A stretch of DNA of 64,000 bases. Origin: JACADW01 sp963747985. GTDB taxonomy: Bacteria; Acidobacteriota; UBA6911. The notes beneath the pieces were generated by a model. It did not search any database and was not told the origin of the DNA. It saw nothing but the letters and a program-made list of their open reading frames with translations. The position numbers were made by a program, and so were the translations under genes. Of the stretch, positions 1-9,337 are shown in pieces. The stretch lies in assembly GCA_963747985.1 (NCBI GenBank), contig CAVVHG010000006.1, positions 248,001 through 312,000 on the forward strand. The letters run 5' to 3'. Position 1 is the first letter of the stretch; every line of letters begins with the position of its first letter.

Positions 1-45
1 AACCGGCTCCATGGGGCAAACCCTGGAGCCACACAGGAGTCTGTC

Positions 46-402
46 ATGAAATCCGGCAAGATACCTCTCTTGTTGTTGCCGTTGTTGGTTTTCATACTCT
101 TGATCCAGGCCTTAGCGTTCGAATCGGGGAGTACGTCGGTTACTCTGGGAAAACCTGCCATCGTGAGCGGCAAGGAGTTGCAGCCGGGGGAGTATCAGCT
201 CAAATGGGTGTCCGGCAACCCCGACTGCCGGGCGACTCTTTACAGGCGCGGAAAACCGGTGATCGAATTCCGCGGCAAGCTTGTCGACCGGAATGCAAAA
301 GCGCCGGCCACGGCAGTGGCGGCGGTCGACGGCCCGGACGGCAAGCCTGTAATCAAGGAGATTCGGATCGGGGGCACGACAACCGTTCTGGTCCTCGAGT
401 AG
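46..402 (+). CDS. small secreted protein, unknown function
   Basis: 118 residues starting at ATG 46, with an AGGAG-type ribosome site about 6 bases upstream. The first 24 or so residues form a signal peptide (KSGK, then a leucine-rich core ending near LAFES), so the mature protein is exported. The remaining 95 residues have the alternating pattern of a small beta-sandwich (VTLGKPAIVSGKELQPGEY) with a single cysteine. Small exported proteins with a 'LxPGxY' motif are frequent in Acidobacteriota, but I do not recognise a characterised family. It stands alone: the next gene downstream is convergent. A weak inverted repeat (GGCTCC/GGAGCC) lies just upstream at 5-30. Confidence 0.7.
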   Translation: MKSGKIPLLLLPLLVFILLIQALAFESGSTSVTLGKPAIVSGKELQPGEYQLKWVSGNPDCRATLYRRGKPVIEFRGKLVDRNAKAPATAVAAVDGPDGKPVIKEIRIGGTTTVLVLE

Positions 403-496
403 TACTCCGACCCAGGCCAGGCAGGCCCGTCCAGCTTCTTGCTCCATGCCGGGATGCCATAGCTGACGGCGGGATGCCTGGCCTCCACTACTTCTG

Positions 497-1303
497 TCAG
501 GGCTTGACCGCAGCGCCACCGGTCGAGGGCGCCCTGGGCTGTATGCCAGTCGCCTGTTTGTGCCACTGCTCGATGGCGGACATGTCACCGCCGCGCGCGG
601 CATAGTCGGCGGCAAACACGCCTGCCTCGGCTTCGCGTCCCAGGGCAACGGCGGTGCGCAGCAGCAGGACGTAGACTTCCAGCGGCGGAGCGAGCGTCCG
701 GTCGAAGATGTGCCGGTATGTCTGGTAAGCCTCGGTCGCGCGGCTCGCGGTCTCGTAGGTGCGTCCCAACTGAATAATCAACTCCAGGTCTCCCGGGTGA
801 CGGCGGACCAACGTCTCCATGGTCTCGATGGCGGCGTCCGGGAATCCTGCGGCAACGAGGGCCCGTGTCAAGGCCTTCCCGGTTGCGGCATCTTCGTGTG
901 AGAGCAGGAAAGCCCGCTGGAACGCATCCACGGCCCCGGCGTTTTGTTTGAGCTGCAGCCGGGCGGCACCAAGGTTGTACCAGAGATTGACCTCGTTCGG
1001 GAACCGGCGCACCAGCTTCTCGAGATTACGGGAGGCTTCAGGCAGATTGTTGCTGCGCAGAGCATCATTCGCACGGGCAATCACAGCCTCCCAGTTCTCC
1101 CCTTCCAGGCTCTCGTCGGGGCCGGCCGGTTCTTCCCCCCGCCCGGCGTAATACCCCTTTCTGGCATAGATCTGGAGGCCGGGGGCCGAGCAGGTGACCC
1201 TGATACGGTGGAAGCGTCCGTCGACAGGCTGTCGCGACATGTAAGCCAGGTAATAGGGGTGGACATGGAGTGCGGTTTGTTTCCCGCACTCCATGCGGTT
1301 CAC
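497..1303 (-). CDS. TPR protein with remnant of a VWA-protein tail
   Basis: 268 residues. Residues 85-235 form about four tetratricopeptide repeats (for example WYNLGAARLQLKQNAGAVDAF), a protein-interaction scaffold. Residues 17-52 (YYLAYMSRQPVDGRFHRIRV...ARKGYYAG) match the sequence that normally closes the VWA domain in acidobacterial VWA-TPR proteins, but the 200 or more residues of VWA domain that should precede it are absent. The first 16 residues are encoded by one arm of a 12-bp hairpin (1264-1295), so the predicted ATG is probably artificial. The gene is probably 5'-truncated. If expressed, the ATG near 1240 is another possible start. It runs in the same direction as tpx, 40 bases downstream. 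Confidence 0.6.
   Translation of the reverse strand: MNRMECGKQTALHVHPYYLAYMSRQPVDGRFHRIRVTCSAPGLQIYARKGYYAGRGEEPAGPDESLEGENWEAVIARANDALRSNNLPEASRNLEKLVRRFPNEVNLWYNLGAARLQLKQNAGAVDAFQRAFLLSHEDAATGKALTRALVAAGFPDAAIETMETLVRRHPGDLELIIQLGRTYETASRATEAYQTYRHIFDRTLAPPLEVYVLLLRTAVALGREAEAGVFAADYAARGGDMSAIEQWHKQATGIQPRAPSTGGAAVKP
1264..1295. repeat. 12-bp-stem hairpin at truncated gene start
   Basis: CATGGAGTGCGG and its exact complement CCGCACTCCATG are separated by 8 bases. The hairpin follows the tpx stop codon but has no T-run, so it is not a classical terminator. It sits where the VWA homology of the downstream gene breaks off. Confidence 0.75.
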
Positions 1304-1343
1304 TATTTCCTGGGTGATTCGCCCTGGCCGGCTCTCGGGGCAA

Positions 1344-1847
1344 CTACGACTTCAACGCTGCGAGCGCCTTGGCGTAGTCGGGCTCATGTACGATTTCCGA
1401 AACCTGCTCCGTGTATTTCACCTTGCCGTTTTCGTCGACGACCACCACGGCCCGGGAAAGCAGTCCCGCGAGCGGGCCGTCCTGGATCCGCACACCGTAG
1501 GCATCGCTGAAGCTGGAATCCTTGTACTCCGATGCGGTGACGACGTTGTTCAGCCCTTCCGCCGCGCAGAATCGCCCTTGAGCGAAAGGAAGATCCCTCG
1601 AGATGCAGAGCACAGTCGTGTTGTCCAATTTCGACGCTTCAGCGTTGAACCTTCGGACCGACGCCGCACAAACCGGTGTGTCAAGGCTCGGGAAGATGTT
1701 CAGCACGACCTTCCTGCCGCGGTAATCCTTCAGAGACAAGTCGCCCAAATCCGACTTGGTCAGTTTGAAGTCAGGTGCGGCACTGCCGACCGCCGGCAAG
1801 GTTCCGGCAGAATGCGCCTCGTTGCCCTTGAACGTGATCCTGGCCAT
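1344..1847 (-). CDS. tpx: thiol peroxidase (Tpx-type 2-Cys peroxiredoxin)
   Basis: 167 residues, the normal length for Tpx. The enzyme reduces hydrogen peroxide and lipid hydroperoxides in the cytoplasm with thioredoxin as donor. The peroxidatic cysteine is C60 in SLDTPVCAASVRRFN and the resolving cysteine is C94 in FAQGRFCAAEGL, the spacing typical of atypical 2-Cys Tpx enzymes. ATG 1847 is preceded by a strong AGGAGG site. No regulatory site is evident. The gene is intact and appears to be transcribed alone, followed by the hairpin at 1264-1295. Confidence 0.96.
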   Translation of the reverse strand: MARITFKGNEAHSAGTLPAVGSAAPDFKLTKSDLGDLSLKDYRGRKVVLNIFPSLDTPVCAASVRRFNAEASKLDNTTVLCISRDLPFAQGRFCAAEGLNNVVTASEYKDSSFSDAYGVRIQDGPLAGLLSRAVVVVDENGKVKYTEQVSEIVHEPDYAKALAALKS

Positions 1848-1988
1848 TCTCTCCTCCTTTGTTTCCCTGTTTCAGTGCACCCACCACGGGAGCCCCGCCC
1901 CTTTCGCGACAGGGTGCCTCGAAGGATACCACACCCCGCTACGATCCCGTGCGGCGGGTCTCCGACGCTGTGAGTAACTGCAAATACA

Positions 1989-2075
1989 ACCGCAGAGACG
2001 CAAAGATCGCAGAGATAACTATTTGATTTTAAATTAGATAGGAATTCCTCTCTGCGCTCTTTGAGCCTCCGCGGT
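1989..2075. repeat. imperfect long inverted repeat (CGCAGAGACGC type)
   Basis: The arms at 1989-2016 (ACCGCAGAGACGCAAAGATC...) and 2047-2075 (CCTCTCTGCGCTCTTTGAGC...) are imperfect reverse complements of about 28 bases around an AT-rich spacer. It occupies the intergenic space between divergent tpx and pfp. Palindromes of this 'CGCAGAGACGC' type are dispersed in many environmental genomes. The rest of 1848-2232 holds no gene. Confidence 0.7.
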
Positions 2076-2232
2076 GAATTTCTCACAGCCTCGGACAGGT
2101 GCAGCACGGCGTGGCCCAAAGCGATACCCTCCGCACCATTGCCCTTGCCTCCCGCGCCCCGGCTTAATTAGTATTCACACGGTTTGGCTGACGAGAGCAC
2201 AACAACGAACTGAAACCACTTCTGGGAAAGCA

Positions 2233-3456
2233 ATGAAAACTGCAAAAGCGAGACTGACGGGCAACATGCTCATCGCTCAAAGCGGTGGGCCCACGGTAGT
2301 GATCAACCAAAGCCTCGTGGGAGCCGTTCTGGAGGCGAAGCGGCATTCCGAGATCAAGCGCATCTATGGTGCGAGGCACGGCATCAAGGGCATTCTGAGC
2401 GAGGATTTTCTGGAGCTGAAGAAAGAGAGCGCTCTGACGCTCAATGCCGTCGCGCGGACTCCCTCAGCGGCGCTGGGCTCGGTGCGTAAGAAGCCCACCG
2501 CCGACGATTGTGTTCAGTTGTTCGGCATCCTGCAGAAATACAACGTCCGCTACTTCTTCTACATCGGTGGAAACGATTCGGCAGAGACCGCGTTCATCAT
2601 CAACGAGGAAGCCAAGAAGGTCGACTACGAATTGCGCTGTTTCCACATCCCGAAGACCATCGACAACGACCTTCGTGAAAACGACCATACTCCCGGTTAC
2701 GGCAGCGGTGCGAAATTCGTCGCCTGCGCTTTCATGGGGGACAACCTGGACAATCGCGCGCTGCCCGGCGTGAAAATCAACATAGTTATGGGCCGGCACG
2801 CAGGATTCCTCACTGCTGCTTCGGCGCTCGCGCGAGCCTATCCCGATGACGGGCCGCATCTGATCTATGTGCCCGAGAGAGCCTTCGATCTGGAGAAGTT
2901 CGCGGCCGACGTGAAGGCCGTTTACGAGAAATACGGCCGGTGCATTGTGGCTGCCTCTGAAGGGATCGTGGACAAGGAGCACAAGAGTATCGCCGCCGCC
3001 TTCATCCGCGAGGTGGATTCACACGGAAACGTGCAGCTCAGCGGCACGGGAGCGCTCGGTGACCTGCTGGCCGGCTACATAAGGCAGAGGACACAGATTT
3101 CGCGTGTCCGGGCCGATACGCTCGGGTATCTGCAGCGCTCCTTCCCGGGCGTAGTCTCCCAGGTCGATGCCCGCGAGGCGCGAGCCGTCGGGGTTCTGGC
3201 CGTCAGATCGGCGGTCACGGCGAACGTTGACGGCAGCGTTGCCATCCGTCGCAAGCCCGGCAAGAAGTACGAGGCGTATTTCGAACTGGTGCCTCTCATC
3301 AGCGTAGCCAAAGAGACCAGGGAGATGCCCGACGCGTTTATCAACGATGAGGGCAATGACGTCACCCCTGCGTTTCTCGAGTACGCGCGCCCGCTCGTCG
3401 GTGATCTTCCCAAGATCGGCCGATTCAGGGGCGCCGGTGCGGTGAAGCGGGCCTGA
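2233..3456 (+). CDS. pfp: pyrophosphate-dependent 6-phosphofructokinase
   Basis: 407 residues from ATG 2233, chosen because homology begins at KARLTGNMLIAQSGGPT. An upstream in-frame extension has no family similarity. It interconverts fructose 6-phosphate and fructose 1,6-bisphosphate using PPi and can work in both directions of glycolysis. The group A phosphofructokinase motifs are visible: GGPTVVIN (18-25), YIGGNDSAETA (110-120), PKTIDND (140-146) and MGRHAGF. The lysine of PKTIDND together with the altered GGND site is the family hallmark of pyrophosphate rather than ATP use. Length fits PPi-PFKs of about 400 residues. It is not in an operon; DUF1080 converges on it 27 bases downstream. 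Confidence 0.93.
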   Translation: MKTAKARLTGNMLIAQSGGPTVVINQSLVGAVLEAKRHSEIKRIYGARHGIKGILSEDFLELKKESALTLNAVARTPSAALGSVRKKPTADDCVQLFGILQKYNVRYFFYIGGNDSAETAFIINEEAKKVDYELRCFHIPKTIDNDLRENDHTPGYGSGAKFVACAFMGDNLDNRALPGVKINIVMGRHAGFLTAASALARAYPDDGPHLIYVPERAFDLEKFAADVKAVYEKYGRCIVAASEGIVDKEHKSIAAAFIREVDSHGNVQLSGTGALGDLLAGYIRQRTQISRVRADTLGYLQRSFPGVVSQVDAREARAVGVLAVRSAVTANVDGSVAIRRKPGKKYEAYFELVPLISVAKETREMPDAFINDEGNDVTPAFLEYARPLVGDLPKIGRFRGAGAVKRA

Positions 3457-3483
3457 CCGCATGTCCGTTGACTGGCTCTCTCG

Positions 3484-4473
3484 CTACTGGATGGCCGGGG
3501 TGACCACGATGTTGCGGAAGGCGATGCCTCCGTGGTCACCCTGCAGGTAGAACGGCCCGGGGAGCTCCTCATGACTGTCGAGCGCCCCGCCGGTGAGGCC
3601 CGGTATCTCCTGGTTGTCGATGATGGTTTTGCCATTTTGAACGACAGTCACGCGTCGTCCGATCAGGGTGATGTCGAAGCTCTGCCATTCTCCGGGTTGA
3701 CGCGGCATCTCGGGCGAGGGGGCGAGGAAGCCGTAAACCGCTCCCATGTGATGGCTGGGGGGTTCGGCGGTGGAGTCGTCCTCCACCTGGACTTCGTAGC
3801 GGCCGCGCAGATAAATACCGCTGTTAGCGCCACGTGGGCAGTTGACCTCGACGTGAAGCTTGAAGTCCTCGAACCGGCCATCGGTAATGATGTTCGCCCC
3901 GCCGCCGGCGTTCACGAGCGCGCCGTTCTCGACCTTCCAGCTGTCTGCCCGACTGGGATCGTCGAATCTCCATCCGGTGAAATCCCTGCCGTTGAAAAGC
4001 CGGATGGGCTGGCCCCATCGGGGCGCAGCGCCGCGCGTCAAGGCGGGTGCCCGTCTTCCGGTCCATTTCCAGAGAGTGCCGTCCGGGCCGGCAGTCGTGC
4101 CCGCCAGCATACCGTCCGTCAGACGTCCCCTGAAGACCATGTCATCGGGGCGGTCTTCCTCCTCCTTTGGTGAGACGAACACGAGTTCTCCGCCCGTGAG
4201 TTCGATTTTCGGCAGAGGGCGCGCGTTTCCCCACCTGCTCACCAGGGTGGCTTTCAGGCTGCCATCCACCTGGCGGATCTCCAACCAGGATGCATACTCC
4301 CGGTCTGGGGCCTTCAAGGTCAGATCCCAACGTCCGAGGAACGGCTTGAAGGACGGCGCAGCATCGACAACCGGCTTCTGCAGCGCCGCGGCTGCGTGGG
4401 TCGACGTAGACGTGTGGGTCCCGCAGAGCAGAAAACCCGCGCACAACAATCCGAACCTGCATCTGGCCTTCAT
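3484..4473 (-). CDS. secreted DUF1080 (3-keto-disaccharide hydrolase) protein
   Basis: About 329 residues. Two ATGs in tandem (4476 and 4473) follow a GGAGG site, and the second has the better spacing. A signal peptide covers the first 28 residues. Residues 145-328 are the DUF1080 concanavalin-like domain, with typical blocks LFNGRDFTGW, WKVENGALV, FEDFKLHVEV, GANSGIYLRG, YEVQVEDD and GPFYLQGDHGGIAFRNI. Some members hydrolyse 3-keto-glucosides formed by secreted Gfo/Idh/MocA oxidoreductases, and two such oxidoreductases occur in this window. Residues 40-130 form an extra beta-rich domain with no function I recognise. It probably acts in the periplasm on carbohydrate. Confidence 0.88.
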   Translation of the reverse strand: MKARCRFGLLCAGFLLCGTHTSTSTHAAAALQKPVVDAAPSFKPFLGRWDLTLKAPDREYASWLEIRQVDGSLKATLVSRWGNARPLPKIELTGGELVFVSPKEEEDRPDDMVFRGRLTDGMLAGTTAGPDGTLWKWTGRRAPALTRGAAPRWGQPIRLFNGRDFTGWRFDDPSRADSWKVENGALVNAGGGANIITDGRFEDFKLHVEVNCPRGANSGIYLRGRYEVQVEDDSTAEPPSHHMGAVYGFLAPSPEMPRQPGEWQSFDITLIGRRVTVVQNGKTIIDNQEIPGLTGGALDSHEELPGPFYLQGDHGGIAFRNIVVTPAIQ

Positions 4474-4526
4474 CATGCCTCCGTTCCCCGGCGAATGCCG
4501 CCGGCGTGAAGAGCAAATATTGCATT

Positions 4527-4553
4527 TTCAGGGTCTGACCCTGAAATTCCATT
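4527..4553. repeat. dispersed element copy A (GGGTCTGACCCTGAAATTCC)
   Basis: Palindromic TTCAGGGT-CTG-ACCCTGAA followed by ATTCCATTTTA. It shares its core with copies at 11209-11240 and, inverted, 19951-19982. It lies between divergent DUF1080 and the RND operon. Confidence 0.8.
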
Positions 4554-4664
4554 TTACGGGGGTGGGGCGGACCCGGCTGACGGAAAAAGCGAATATTGTA
4601 GACATGGCGGCATTGGGATATAAATCGCCGTTTGGTCCGATAGTCGTATGGATGATGCACTCAT

Positions 4665-7600
4665 ATGTGGATAGTCCGGCTGGCGCTCAGGCGCCCTTAC
4701 ACTTTCGTCGTCATGGCGCTCTTCATCGCCATACTGGGCGGTGTCGCCATCTACACGACACCCACCGATATTTTCCCGTCCATCGACATCCCTGTAGTGA
4801 GCGTCATTTGGACCTACAGCGGAATTTCGCCCGAGGAGATGGAGCAGCGAATCGTCACCGTGAGCGAGCGCGCCTTCACCACCACCGTCAACGACATCGA
4901 GCACATCGAGTCACAGTCGCTGAACGGGGTGGCGGTGCTCCGGATCTTCTTTCAGCCGGGAGCCAAGGTTGAACTGGCGATCGCCCAGATCAATTCGAGT
5001 ACGAACAGCATCACCAGGATCCTGCCGCCCGGCATTTTCCCCCCGGGAATTCTGAAATACAACGCATCGAGCGTGCCTATTCTGCAACTTGCGCTCGACA
5101 GCCCGACCCTGTCGGAAACGCAGCTTTTCGACCTCGGATTGAACTTCATCCGGACGCAACTGGCCACGGTGCAGGGGGCCGCGGTGCCGCTGCCTTACGG
5201 GGGCAAGTCCCGCACGGTGATGGTGGACCTGAATCCCGACTCCCTCTTCGCCAAGGGGCTCTCCGCCACGGACGTTTCCAATGCGCTCAACCTGCAGAAC
5301 CTGATCCTTCCGGCAGGAACCGCAAAGGTGGCCGAGCGTGAGTACTACGTGCGTTTGAACAGCAGCCCGGGAATCGCCGAGGCGTTGAACGATTTCCCCA
5401 TCAAGCAGGTGAATGGCGCCATCGTTTACATGCGGGACGTGGCGCAGGTCCGGGACGGTTTCGCCGTCCAGAACAACATCGTGCGGCAGAACGGGCGCCG
5501 CTCGGCGCTTCTGACAGTCCTGAAGACCGGCTCTGCCTCAACCTTGACCATCATCGACCGGGTCCGCTCGACGCTCAAGCGCATCAAGACCACGCTGCCG
5601 CCCGAACTGAACATAACCGAACTCTTCGACCAGTCCCTGTTCGTGCGCGCTGCCATTCAGGGAGTGGTGCAGGAGGCGCTGATCGCGGCCGGCCTGACGG
5701 CCCTCATGATCCTGCTGTTCCTGGGAAGCTGGCGGAGCACAGTCATTGTCTGCATCTCGATCCCGTTGTCGATTCTCACGTCTCTCATCCTGCTCGAATT
5801 CCTGGGGCAGACCATCAACGTGATGACTCTGGGAGGGCTCGCTCTGGCGGTCGGTATTCTGGTGGACGACGCGACGGTTGCGATTGAGAACATCCACCGC
5901 AACATGGGAATGAAGAAGTCCCTGGTGACCGCGATACTGGACGGCTCCCAGCAGATTGCGATACCGGCGTTCGTATCCACCCTGGCCATCTGCATCGTTT
6001 TCGTGCCTGTGATTTTTCTCCAAGGCACCGCGAAATACCTGTTCACTCCTCTTGCCATGGCGGTGGTCTTCGCCATGTTGATGTCCTACCTGTTGTCGCG
6101 AACGCTTGTGCCTACGATGGCCGACTTCTTGCTGAAGCCCGAAGTGACCCTTTACCAGCAGGGGGAAGACGGGCACGCGGCCCTCTCCGGCGGCTTCTTC
6201 TGGCACGTGCACTTCTTCTTCAACGCCGCCTTTCTCCGCCTGCGCCACAACTACCAGAGGGCGCTCGACTGGTGCCTGCACCACCGTAACATCACGGCCC
6301 TGTTCTTCGGAGCCTTCTTCATTCTTTCCATGGGGCTGATGCTCCAGGTCGGTCAGGATTTCTTCCCGACCGTGGATTCCGGCCAGATGCGCCTGCACGT
6401 CCGGGCCCCTGCCGGCACGCGCATAGAGGAGACCGAGCAGATCATCAGCCGGGTTGAGGCCAGTATTCGCCGTCAGATCCCGGCACGGGAGCTGAGAACA
6501 ATCCTGGACAACATCGGGCTGCCGGTGGGCGGCATCAACCTCGCATATGCCGACTCGGCGACGATCGGAAGCTCGGACGCCGAGATCCTCATTTCACTGG
6601 ACCCCGGGAACCATCGCCCCACCGAGGAGTACAAGAAGGTGATCCGCCGCCAGCTGAACGCTGAGTTTCCCGACGTCACTTTCTTCTTCCAGCCGGCTAA
6701 TATCACGAACCAGATTCTGAATTTCGGATTGCCCGCGCCCATCGACGTCCAGGTGATGGGACGCGACAAGATGGCTGCCTATGGCGTGGCGAAGCAGATC
6801 GAACGCCAGATTGCCGCGGTCCCGGGTGCGGTCGACGTCCACCTGCACCAGGTGATGGACTACCCCGAGCTTCGGGTGAACGTGGACCGTGTCCGTGCCT
6901 CCCAGGTGGGCCTGACCCAGCGCGACGTGGCCAACAGCATGCTCATCTCGCTGAGCTCGAGCGGCCAGGTGGCTCCCAACTTCTGGCTGAACCCGGCGAA
7001 CGGCGTAAGTTATTTCGTTTCCGTGCAGACACCGCAGTACCGCATCGATTCTTTTGATGAACTGGCGCGGACTCCGATCGCCGCGCCGGGCGCGCGCGCG
7101 CCGCAGCTTTTGAGCAACCTCGCCACTTTCGAGCGCGGCAGCTCCATGGCGGTGGTGAACCATTACAACGTGCAGCCGGTGTTTGACGTCTATGCGAATG
7201 TGGAAGGCATGGATCTCGGGTCTGTTGCCAGGCACGTAAAGGGGATCCTGGCCGAATCCGCGCGGAAGCTGCCTCGTGGCGTGTTCCTGGACGTCCGGGG
7301 GCAAATGGAAACGATGGAGTCGTCTTTCAGGGGGCTCGGCTTCGGATTGATCTTCGCCGTCATCCTTGTCTACCTGCTCATGGTCGTGAACTTCCAGTCG
7401 TGGCTCGACCCGTTCATCATCATGATGGCACTGCCGGGCGCGCTTTCGGGGATCCTTTGGATGCTGTTCGTCACCCAGACCACGCTGAGCGTGCCCTCCC
7501 TGATGGGAGCGATCATGACCATCGGAGTTGCGACCGCGAACAGTATTCTGCTGGTGACGTTCGCCAACGATCAGCGCGCACAGAACTACAACGCGTATGA

Positions 7601-7862
7601 TGCCGCTCTCTCGGCAGGTGTCACGAGGATGCGACCTGTTCTCATGACAGCGCTCGCCATGATTGTCGGCATGCTCCCGATGTCATTGGGACTGGGTGAG
7701 GGTGGCGAACAGAATGCACCCCTGGCGCGTTCGGTGATCGGTGGACTTCTGTTGGCCACGATAAGCACCCTGTTTTTCGTGCCTGTCGTGTACAGCTACC
7801 TGCGGAAGCGGCCTCCGAAAAACTATGAATCGGAACTCGAGCGTGAAGAGAGCGCCGGGTAG
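4665..7862 (+). CDS. RND efflux transporter permease (HAE1/AcrB type)
   Basis: 1065 residues, full length for an inner-membrane RND pump. TM1 is at residues 10-30 (RPYTFVVMALFIAILGGVAIY). It is followed by the first periplasmic loop with PSIDIPVV, the TM2-6 bundle from about residue 335 with the GGLALAVGILVDDATVAIENI block (TM4, carrying the tandem aspartates used for proton relay), a second periplasmic loop and a second TM bundle ending near residue 1045. It exports small molecules using the proton gradient. It is the first gene of a three-gene operon with adaptor and outer-membrane channel. Substrate cannot be read from sequence, and the aspartate pair argues for the drug/solvent rather than heavy-metal group. 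Confidence 0.95.
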   Translation: MWIVRLALRRPYTFVVMALFIAILGGVAIYTTPTDIFPSIDIPVVSVIWTYSGISPEEMEQRIVTVSERAFTTTVNDIEHIESQSLNGVAVLRIFFQPGAKVELAIAQINSSTNSITRILPPGIFPPGILKYNASSVPILQLALDSPTLSETQLFDLGLNFIRTQLATVQGAAVPLPYGGKSRTVMVDLNPDSLFAKGLSATDVSNALNLQNLILPAGTAKVAEREYYVRLNSSPGIAEALNDFPIKQVNGAIVYMRDVAQVRDGFAVQNNIVRQNGRRSALLTVLKTGSASTLTIIDRVRSTLKRIKTTLPPELNITELFDQSLFVRAAIQGVVQEALIAAGLTALMILLFLGSWRSTVIVCISIPLSILTSLILLEFLGQTINVMTLGGLALAVGILVDDATVAIENIHRNMGMKKSLVTAILDGSQQIAIPAFVSTLAICIVFVPVIFLQGTAKYLFTPLAMAVVFAMLMSYLLSRTLVPTMADFLLKPEVTLYQQGEDGHAALSGGFFWHVHFFFNAAFLRLRHNYQRALDWCLHHRNITALFFGAFFILSMGLMLQVGQDFFPTVDSGQMRLHVRAPAGTRIEETEQIISRVEASIRRQIPARELRTILDNIGLPVGGINLAYADSATIGSSDAEILISLDPGNHRPTEEYKKVIRRQLNAEFPDVTFFFQPANITNQILNFGLPAPIDVQVMGRDKMAAYGVAKQIERQIAAVPGAVDVHLHQVMDYPELRVNVDRVRASQVGLTQRDVANSMLISLSSSGQVAPNFWLNPANGVSYFVSVQTPQYRIDSFDELARTPIAAPGARAPQLLSNLATFERGSSMAVVNHYNVQPVFDVYANVEGMDLGSVARHVKGILAESARKLPRGVFLDVRGQMETMESSFRGLGFGLIFAVILVYLLMVVNFQSWLDPFIIMMALPGALSGILWMLFVTQTTLSVPSLMGAIMTIGVATANSILLVTFANDQRAQNYNAYDAALSAGVTRMRPVLMTALAMIVGMLPMSLGLGEGGEQNAPLARSVIGGLLLATISTLFFVPVVYSYLRKRPPKNYESELEREESAG

Positions 7863-7881
7863 CCTTCAGAAGAGAGACTCT

Positions 7882-9204
7882 ATGAGTGAAGGAAGCGTGG
7901 TTTCCGGAGCGGGGCCCTCGACCCCCGGGTCGGCGCCGGTATCGCCGCCTCCGCGGCGTTTCTCGCGCCGCAAGCCGATCCTGGTGGCTGCCATCGTGGT
8001 CGTCGCCTTTGCAGTCCTGATCGTGATGGCGGTTCGCCCCCGGAAGCAGCGGGATCTCGAAGCGATGGAGGCCATCGAGGCGACCAGCGGTACGCCGACG
8101 GTCCTCGTCGCGAAGGCGGAACTGGCGCCCGCTCGTGGCGTGTTGGTTCTGCCCGGAAACATTCAGGCCATCACGGAAGCACCTATTTTTGCGCGATCAG
8201 AGGGGTACCTGCAGAAGCGCATGGTCGACATCGGCGATCGCGTTGAAGCAGGGCAGCTGCTCGCGGTGGTGGAAGCTCCCGAAGTGGATAAGCAGGTGCA
8301 GCAGGCCCAGGCGACGCTCTCGCGTGTTGAAGCAGGCCTGGCGCAGACAAGGGCAGCCCAGGAACAGTCCTACACTCAGCTGAAGCTGGCCGAGGTTACG
8401 GCACAGCGCTGGAACACTCTCTTCACGAAGGGTGTCGTTTCCAGGCAGGAAGCAGATGAGAAGCAGGCTGCCTACGACGCGCGGCGCGCGGACAATGAGG
8501 CGGCGCGCGCGAACGTGGCGGCAGCCGAAAACGCGGTGACCGCCAGCCGTGCCGACCTGCAGCGGCTCGCCGACCTGAAGGGTTTCCAGCAGATTCGCGC
8601 GCCATTTGCGGGCATCATCACGGCACGCAACACCGACATCGGTGCGCTGATCAGGAGCGGCGCAAGCGACGGGCGCGAACTCTTCCGGCTGGCCCGGATC
8701 GACACGGTGCGCATAATGATCAACGTGCCGCAGGCGAACATACCCGCGATCAGCGCAGGCGAATCTGCGACCGTGAGCGTGCAGGAACGGCCCGGCCGGG
8801 AATTTTCGGGCAAGCTTGTACGAACGGCCAACGCGCTGGATCCGACGACGCGGACTCTCCTTGCCGAAATACACGTTCAAAACCCGAATTACGTGCTGTT
8901 GCCCGGGATGTACGCGCAGGTCCGCCTGGCCGACGCGCAGTCCGCACCAGCGGTCCTGGTCTCCGGGGATACCCTGGTAGTCCGGTCCGATGGCCCGCAG
9001 GTGGCCGTGGTGCGCGAGGACGGGAGCATCCATTACCAGAAAGTCACGCTCGGCAGGGATTTCGGCGCGCAAAGCGAGATCATCTCCGGGCTTGCGGGTG
9101 GCGAGTCGCTCGTTATCAACCCCGGCGATGACATCCAGGAGGGTGCCATGGTGAAAGCAAAGGTTGCCAGAGACACAGCACCTTCCCATCGCCAGGCCAG
9201 GTGA
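7882..9204 (+). CDS. RND efflux periplasmic adaptor (membrane fusion protein)
   Basis: 440 residues from ATG 7882, 19 bases after the permease stop; an upstream in-frame ATG would overlap the permease. A cytoplasmic proline/arginine-rich tail leads to one TM anchor at 31-52 (KPILVAAIVVVAFAVLIVMAV). Then come a biotinyl-lipoyl half-motif (EGYLQKRMVDIGDRVEAGQLL), an alpha-helical hairpin of about 100 residues rich in Gln, Ala and Arg, the second lipoyl half (IRAPFAGIITARNTDIGALI), a beta-barrel domain and a membrane-proximal domain. It links the permease at 4665-7862 to the outer-membrane channel at 9338-11197. Being TM-anchored rather than a lipoprotein is normal in this group. Confidence 0.94.
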   Translation: MSEGSVVSGAGPSTPGSAPVSPPPRRFSRRKPILVAAIVVVAFAVLIVMAVRPRKQRDLEAMEAIEATSGTPTVLVAKAELAPARGVLVLPGNIQAITEAPIFARSEGYLQKRMVDIGDRVEAGQLLAVVEAPEVDKQVQQAQATLSRVEAGLAQTRAAQEQSYTQLKLAEVTAQRWNTLFTKGVVSRQEADEKQAAYDARRADNEAARANVAAAENAVTASRADLQRLADLKGFQQIRAPFAGIITARNTDIGALIRSGASDGRELFRLARIDTVRIMINVPQANIPAISAGESATVSVQERPGREFSGKLVRTANALDPTTRTLLAEIHVQNPNYVLLPGMYAQVRLADAQSAPAVLVSGDTLVVRSDGPQVAVVREDGSIHYQKVTLGRDFGAQSEIISGLAGGESLVINPGDDIQEGAMVKAKVARDTAPSHRQAR

Positions 9205-9337
9205 ACGGATGCCGTGTTGCCGGATGTCGGTCCGCTGTCCCACCGGTCAATGGAGGCCCGGCAACTCCCGCAACGCCGCCCATGGTTGGTCTGCACACGC
9301 GGTTTCCTCGGATAGATCACTTAGAGGGGATTCCCAT

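Noticed and set aside
1264..1295. Rho-independent terminator of tpx
   Set aside because: The stem is strong but no T-run follows on the minus strand, and the hairpin lies at a gene break point.
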